NCBI GenBank assembly: GCA_045133795.1 | Contig: JBGUUT010000132.1 | Span: 1 to 53,912 of the forward strand | Reading direction: 5' to 3' | Length of the DNA stretch: 53,912 nucleotides | Origin: RGIG8597 sp045133795 | Lineage (GTDB): Bacteria; Spirochaetota; GWE2-31-10 | Shown: piece after piece, positions 50,644 through 53,912 of the stretch | How the letters are laid out: each line of letters starts with the position of its first letter | Numbering within the stretch: the first letter of the stretch is position 1 | Notes under the pieces: generated by a model | What the model saw: only the letters and a program-made list of their open reading frames with translations | Told to the model about the DNA's origin: nothing | Databases searched by the model: none | Made by a program: the position numbers and the translations under genes

Positions 50644-50822
50644 TTCCTTACCATAAGGATTTTAGATTTTGGGAATAACGGCATTCCTTATTTTAAGGAA
50701 TTGAGACTTTAAAACTTTCCGTGTTTCTTTATTTTAAGGAAGTGAAGTGTTTTAAAAAAGCAGGCTTCCCTATTTTGAGGAAATACAATTTTTAAGAAAA
50801 ACAGATTTCCTTATTTGAAGAA
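50644..50822. repeat. 41-bp-period array of 17-bp palindromes (five units)
   Basis: Units start at 50644, 50684, 50725, 50766 and 50807. The best copy is TTCCTTATTTTAAGGAA, a 7+3+7 palindrome; the others differ by one to three bases. The 23-24-bp stretches between them share a TTTTAARAAA core, so the whole 41 bp is repeated, not just the palindrome. Related GGAA/TTCC pairs at 50606-50640 may be an older, off-period unit. There is no coding frame through it. Confidence 0.75.
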
Positions 50823-50891
50823 TGCCTGAAAATAGATTTGAACAACTATTTGCAACAACATTAATCCATTTAACCGGCTTACGTTCTGGCA

Positions 50892-50911
50892 GGGGGGATA
50901 GACCTTAATTC
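50892..50911 (-). repeat. Inverted AGGTCTATCCCC element
   Basis: Read on the minus strand this is AATTAAGGTCTATCCCCCC, opposite in orientation to the copy at 50562. The two therefore flank the palindromic array as ~14-bp inverted repeats. Confidence 0.55.
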
Positions 50912-50950
50912 TACTTTGGAATAAAAAAATAACAACGAGATTAATGATAG

Positions 50951-51016
50951 TAAACAAAGTGTACCAATAAAATATTTACGTAAGTAAATACCGGAATGGA
51001 ATACAGGTCTGTCACC
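50951..51016 (+). repeat. Composite repeat, copy 2, with internal palindrome
   Basis: TAAACAAAGTGTACCAATAA (50951-50970) recurs, followed by ATTTACGTAAGTAAAT and then GGAATGGAATACAGGTCTGTC. Compared with copy 1 it carries ~16 extra bases, which are the palindrome. Confidence 0.65.
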
Positions 51017-51050
51017 AAGAGACCAAGAGCTAAATTATACGTCGAAGAAT

Positions 51051-51068
51051 AATGGACTTAAGTCCATT
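51051..51068. repeat. Perfect 18-bp palindrome
   Basis: AATGGACTTAAGTCCATT is self-complementary over all 18 bases with no loop. Confidence 0.7.
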
Positions 51069-51093
51069 GTCAATGGTATTCGAAATTAGAATA

Positions 51094-51106
51094 GAGGTCT
51101 GTCCCC
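51094..51106 (+). repeat. GAGGTCTGTCCCC element
   Basis: It is identical over 13 bases to the right arm of the inverted-repeat element at 46205-46217. Confidence 0.65.
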
Positions 51107-51161
51107 TAGAGATTTAAAAAAGGGTGGGGAATAAATTGTTTCGGCGGAGTTTTAATTTTTT

Positions 51162-51182
51162 ATGCCGGATTTAGTCCGGCAT
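51162..51182 (-). terminator. Hairpin downstream of the rhomboid-like gene
   Basis: ATGCCGGA and TCCGGCAT form a perfect 8-bp stem with a 5-nt loop, 11 bp after the stop codon. On the minus strand the following bases are A-rich, not U-rich, so it may be an RNA-stabilising hairpin or a Rho-assisted end rather than a classic terminator. Confidence 0.45.
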
Positions 51183-51192
51183 AAATGTTTTA

Positions 51193-52140
51193 TTATTTTG
51201 CAGTTTGTTTTCTTTCCAAACAGCGTTTAAACTTTTCGCAGTCTTTGCAATACGAATCGCTTTCGTCGAAATCAATCGGGTCACAAAGCGGCCCGTTATC
51301 ATTTGTGGTTTTAGTCTCTTTTTCAAATGTTTGAAGTATTTCTTCCAAAGCTTTTTGTGCTTCCTGTGCCGTTTCAGATTCACGAGCTTCTAACTTTTTT
51401 TTCAAGGCAACAAATCTTTTGGCAGCCAGAGCTTTATCTACAGGGCGACGATGACGACGAGCTATCATTTCTCTCATGTGAGCACGGAATATTCTGCGGT
51501 TTGCACTTGCAAGAAAAAATATTTGTCTGGAAAAAATTATAATTCCTAAATATCCGGAAAGCTGGATAGCCGTAAGTATTATATTTATCGGCATTGTCAT
51601 TTTTGCCAATGTTCCCAATATTCCTATGGCGGCAAAACCGATTGAAATTGCTGCTAATATCCAGATTTTTATAGGGATGATGAAAAATAAATAAATGACT
51701 TCTTCACGATGCAAAAATCCGTAAGCAATCATTAATGATAAAAATAACGAGTTGGGACTGAAAAGACTGTCAGAACCGTTTAAAATAGCTTCTAACGGGA
51801 AATCGGGAATATAACGGGCAAAAATTGCAGCTATAATACTTTTTGGTAAGACTGTAAGAACTAAGAATATAGAAAGTTTTCCCGAAGTCCATTCGGTTTC
51901 CAGTGATGAAGAAAACATAAAAACAATTAATGCTTTAAAGAAAAATGTGAATCCGGATACATTTTCTAAAAAAATGTATGTAACAAATTGCCACGGATAA
52001 AAGTTTTCAAAGTTTGTTTGTAATGCAAAATATTTTATGAACATTTGCGGATTTGCTTTTTGCAAGATGAAAGTTAATATCATCAAGAATAACAGTGCTA
52101 ATGTGACCGGTAAACCTTGTTGTTTTTTGTATCTATTCAT
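51193..52140 (-). CDS. Rhomboid-like membrane protein, probably not a protease (315 aa)
   Basis: About six hydrophobic segments cover residues 10-215, starting GLPVTLALLFLMILTFILQ, with a YPWQFVTYIFLE loop typical of rhomboid folds. The serine motif GxSG expected in helix 4 is not present; the nearest text is LNGSDSLFSPNSLF, and no catalytic His is obvious in helix 6. It is therefore likely a pseudoprotease of the derlin/iRhom kind or a distant relative. Residues 220-290 are charged and partly coiled coil. The C-terminus has a Cys cluster, CKDCEKFKRC (Cys-x2-Cys-x6-Cys), which may bind metal. The start ATG overlaps the stop of the SemiSWEET-like gene (TAATG), so the two are coupled. Confidence 0.75.
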   Translation of the reverse strand: MNRYKKQQGLPVTLALLFLMILTFILQKANPQMFIKYFALQTNFENFYPWQFVTYIFLENVSGFTFFFKALIVFMFSSSLETEWTSGKLSIFLVLTVLPKSIIAAIFARYIPDFPLEAILNGSDSLFSPNSLFLSLMIAYGFLHREEVIYLFFIIPIKIWILAAISIGFAAIGILGTLAKMTMPINIILTAIQLSGYLGIIIFSRQIFFLASANRRIFRAHMREMIARRHRRPVDKALAAKRFVALKKKLEARESETAQEAQKALEEILQTFEKETKTTNDNGPLCDPIDFDESDSYCKDCEKFKRCLERKQTAK

Positions 52141-52421
52141 TAGTTTGCTCCAGATTTTTCTTTATTATGGTAATAATAATATAGATAAAGTTGAGTTGAA
52201 ACGGTGATAATATTAATTATGTACAGGAAAAATACATAATTAAAATGATAAAAATATTTATATATTGCACCGGAAATATAACCGATTACTACTAAGTAAT
52301 AAAATATCGGCGTGATACCTTTTACAGTTTTTGATTTTAAGGTTTTTAGAATTGTTACCGGCCACGAACAACCGAAACAAATCAGCATTATAATTTCAAA
52401 AATCTCACCGTTAGCGAACAT
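52140..52421 (-). CDS. SemiSWEET/PQ-loop-like membrane protein (93 aa)
   Basis: I start at the ATG at 52421 because GGAGAAATTTT precedes it; a longer 106-residue frame is possible but poorly supported. The protein has three hydrophobic helices: EIIMLICFGCSWPVTILKTL, FYYLVVIGYISGAIYKYF and VFFLYIINIITVSTQLYL. CSWPVTILKTLKSKTVKGIT fits the 'P-x-x-x-K-x-x-(K)-x-x-S/T-x-x-G-x-S/T' pattern of SemiSWEET/PQ-loop transporters, which are three-helix units that dimerise to move sugars. The exact substrate is unknown. It overlaps the rhomboid-like gene by one base and forms an operon with it. Confidence 0.7.
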   Translation of the reverse strand: MFANGEIFEIIMLICFGCSWPVTILKTLKSKTVKGITPIFYYLVVIGYISGAIYKYFYHFNYVFFLYIINIITVSTQLYLYYYYHNKEKSGAN

Positions 52422-52499
52422 AAAATTTCTCCGTTGTTTTTTTGCGATACTTATAATCATTTCATGAGAAAAGTCAAACTATTACGTATTGAGAATATA

Positions 52500-53912
52500 T
52501 TAAATATTATCAATGTAGTTTTTTATGCGTAAATGAAAAGACTCTCTTGTAATGATATGTTGTGTTTGTTCCATAGCAGGGTCTTCTGTTGCTAAATGTT
52601 CGGCAGCTTTTCCGCTGTCCAGTAACAACTGCATATCTTGTTTAATATCTGCCAGTTTAATATTAAACATTCCGGATTGACGATTTCCTATAAAGTCTCC
52701 CGGACCACGCATTTGTAGGTCTTGCTCTGCAATACGGAAACCGTCATGTTCGTTTCGCAAAATCCCCAATCTTTGCATTCCCTGTTCGGTGACTTTTTCG
52801 CCCGGAATCAAAATCATATAACCTTGCTTACTGTTTCGCCCGACACGCCCGCGTAACTGGTGAAGCGTACTCAATCCGAAATGGTCTGCGTTTTCTACTA
52901 CGATAATATTTGCGTCCGGCACATCCAAACCGACTTCTACTACTGTTGTAGCTGCCAGCACTCGGATTTCTCCGTTACGAAAATCTTGTATAATTTGCTC
53001 TTTTTCCGGTGCGGGCGTTCCGGAATGTATGGAAACGCAACCTTCATCTTTATAAATATCCGAGAGTTTAGCAGATTCATCTTGCAAGTTTTTAACATCA
53101 GATTTGCCGGTATCTTCTATCAAAGGATAAACAAATATGGCTCGTCCGTTATCTTCTGCCAGCGTTTTTTTTATCCAAGAGTGCATAGAAGTTATTCGTT
53201 CTTCATTATCTTCTACTACCCATGTACGCACCGGCAAGCGTCCGGTAATTTTTCCGTGCATTGTCACAAGGTCCAAATCGCCGTAGAGGGATTGAGCCAA
53301 ACTTTGCGGAATAGGAGTTGCCGTCATCAAAAGCAAATCTACGCCGTTACCTTTTGAAAGAAGTTGATAACGTTGCTCTACACCGAATCGATGTTGTTCA
53401 TCTATTACGGCAAATCCCAGATTGCGATATTCTACATCTGCACTAAACAGAGCGTGAGTTCCTACGGCGATTTTTATTTCGCCCGATTTTAACCCGGACA
53501 AAATATTATCACGTTCTTTTTTAGACATATTTCCTGTCAACAGTGCGGTATCAAGCCATAAATCTCTGGTGAAATTTCTTATTGTTCGATAATGCTGTGT
53601 CGCCAAAACTTCCGTCGGAACTAAAAGAACGGCTTGATATCCGCACTCTACGGCATCAAGCATTGCCAAAAGTGCGACTAAAGTTTTTCCGCTGCCTACA
53701 TCACCTTGCAACAATATTGAAAAGACATTCTCGGAAAACATATTTTTGCGAAGTTCTTCAAGTGCAGCTTTTTGGTAATCCATCAGTTCGAAAGGCAAAT
53801 GTTCAATTACGGCTTTTTGGTAACTGTGAGGAATTTGCGGTCGTTTTCTTTTAGTTTGTAGTGCTTTTTTTTTTTTTTAGATAATAATAAACATATTCTA
53901 CAACAAAACTTT
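52500..53912 (-). CDS. recG: ATP-dependent DNA helicase RecG, 3' part, frame interrupted at an A14 run
   Basis: RecG remodels stalled replication forks and branched DNA. The helicase domains are complete: Walker A GDVGSGKT at residues 32-39 counted from 53798, the DEQH box about 100 residues on, TATPIP, then HQLRGRVGR and the TRG-type region near RGPGDFIG. The N-terminal wedge domain lies mostly beyond the window. The frame can be read upstream of 53798 (PQIPHSYQKAVIEHLPFEL) to a run of 14 A on the minus strand (53878-53865), where it meets TAA. If one A is removed, the upstream DNA reads FVVEYVYYYLKKKK, which fits the end of the RecG wedge domain. So the gene carries a real frameshift, a phase-variable site or a sequencing error. 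Family length is ~690 residues. Confidence 0.88.

Larger units (their letters stand above)
50489..51192. other. 704-bp repeat-rich, gene-free region
   Basis: It contains three kinds of repeated DNA: four AGGTCTGTCC-type elements (50564, 50892, 51005 and 51094), two copies of a 24-bp direct repeat (50528 and 50951), and a five-unit 41-bp-period palindromic array (50644-50822). Two further palindromes lie at 50972-50989 and 51051-51068. No open frame of useful length with a ribosome-binding site is present. Confidence 0.75.

Noticed and set aside
50644..50822. Possible mini-CRISPR array
   Set aside because: The 17-bp repeats are imperfect, the 23-24-bp interspacers resemble each other, repeats are much shorter than CRISPR repeats, and no cas gene is present.
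52860..53357. 165-codon frame antisense to recG
   Set aside because: It lies opposite the conserved helicase motifs; the Cys/Phe/Tyr-rich product is typical of an antisense shadow.

Overview
The window is AT-rich chromosomal DNA from a spirochaete, most likely a host-associated Treponema. This rests on family and style rather than a database match: many lipoproteins with loose spirochaete-type lipoboxes (FSC, IAC, ISC, WSC), a GyrA with Ala at the quinolone-resistance serine position, very large Ig-like surface lipoproteins, and an assortment of valS, ygiQ-type radical SAM, adenosine-specific-kinase-like and recG genes. Taxon confidence is moderate.

Layout. 1-7.2 kb: 3' part of a giant Ig-like/propeller surface protein. 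7.2-8.4 kb: a tandem pair of small exported proteins (minus). 8.6-11.3 kb: valS. 11.6-13.5 kb: a MutT-type Nudix hydrolase, then an AbrB-type regulator overlapping an MGT-type glycosyltransferase behind a 17-bp perfect palindrome. 13.7-21.4 kb: a lipoprotein island with three genes on the minus strand and one divergent on the plus strand; a T16 tract sits inside the likely promoter of the divergent minus gene. 21.5-25 kb: a Fic toxin with a short VbhA-like antitoxin, then gyrA. 25-25.6 kb: a 637-bp gap with an orphan plus-strand terminator, possibly a small RNA. 25.6-27.5 kb: two membrane proteins and a GNAT acetyltransferase. 27.7-29.2 kb: a ComEC core. 29.4-46.0 kb: two tandem giant lipoproteins (2751 and 2803 aa) built largely from a three-domain super-repeat of about 1.0 kb. 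46.4-50.1 kb: an aminotransferase, then a 52-aa ORF, a YgiQ-like radical SAM protein and an adenosine-specific-kinase-like protein, probably co-transcribed. 50.1-51.2 kb: a gene-poor, repeat-rich stretch with a stub lipoprotein gene, a 41-bp-period palindromic array and AGGTCTGTCC elements. 51.2-53.9 kb: a rhomboid-like membrane protein, a SemiSWEET-like protein and the 3' part of recG, whose frame is broken at an A14 run.

How it fits together. About half of the window encodes exported or lipid-anchored proteins made of beta-sandwich repeats and beta-propellers, some with carbohydrate-binding-like modules. This suggests a surface layer for adhesion or glycan binding (inference). Two long homopolymers (A14 in recG, T16 in a lipoprotein promoter) are places where slippage could alter gene output. 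The housekeeping genes are interspersed singly and do not form a functional pathway with the surface genes. I did not find a phage, an insertion-sequence transposase, a CRISPR array, or a tRNA or rRNA gene.
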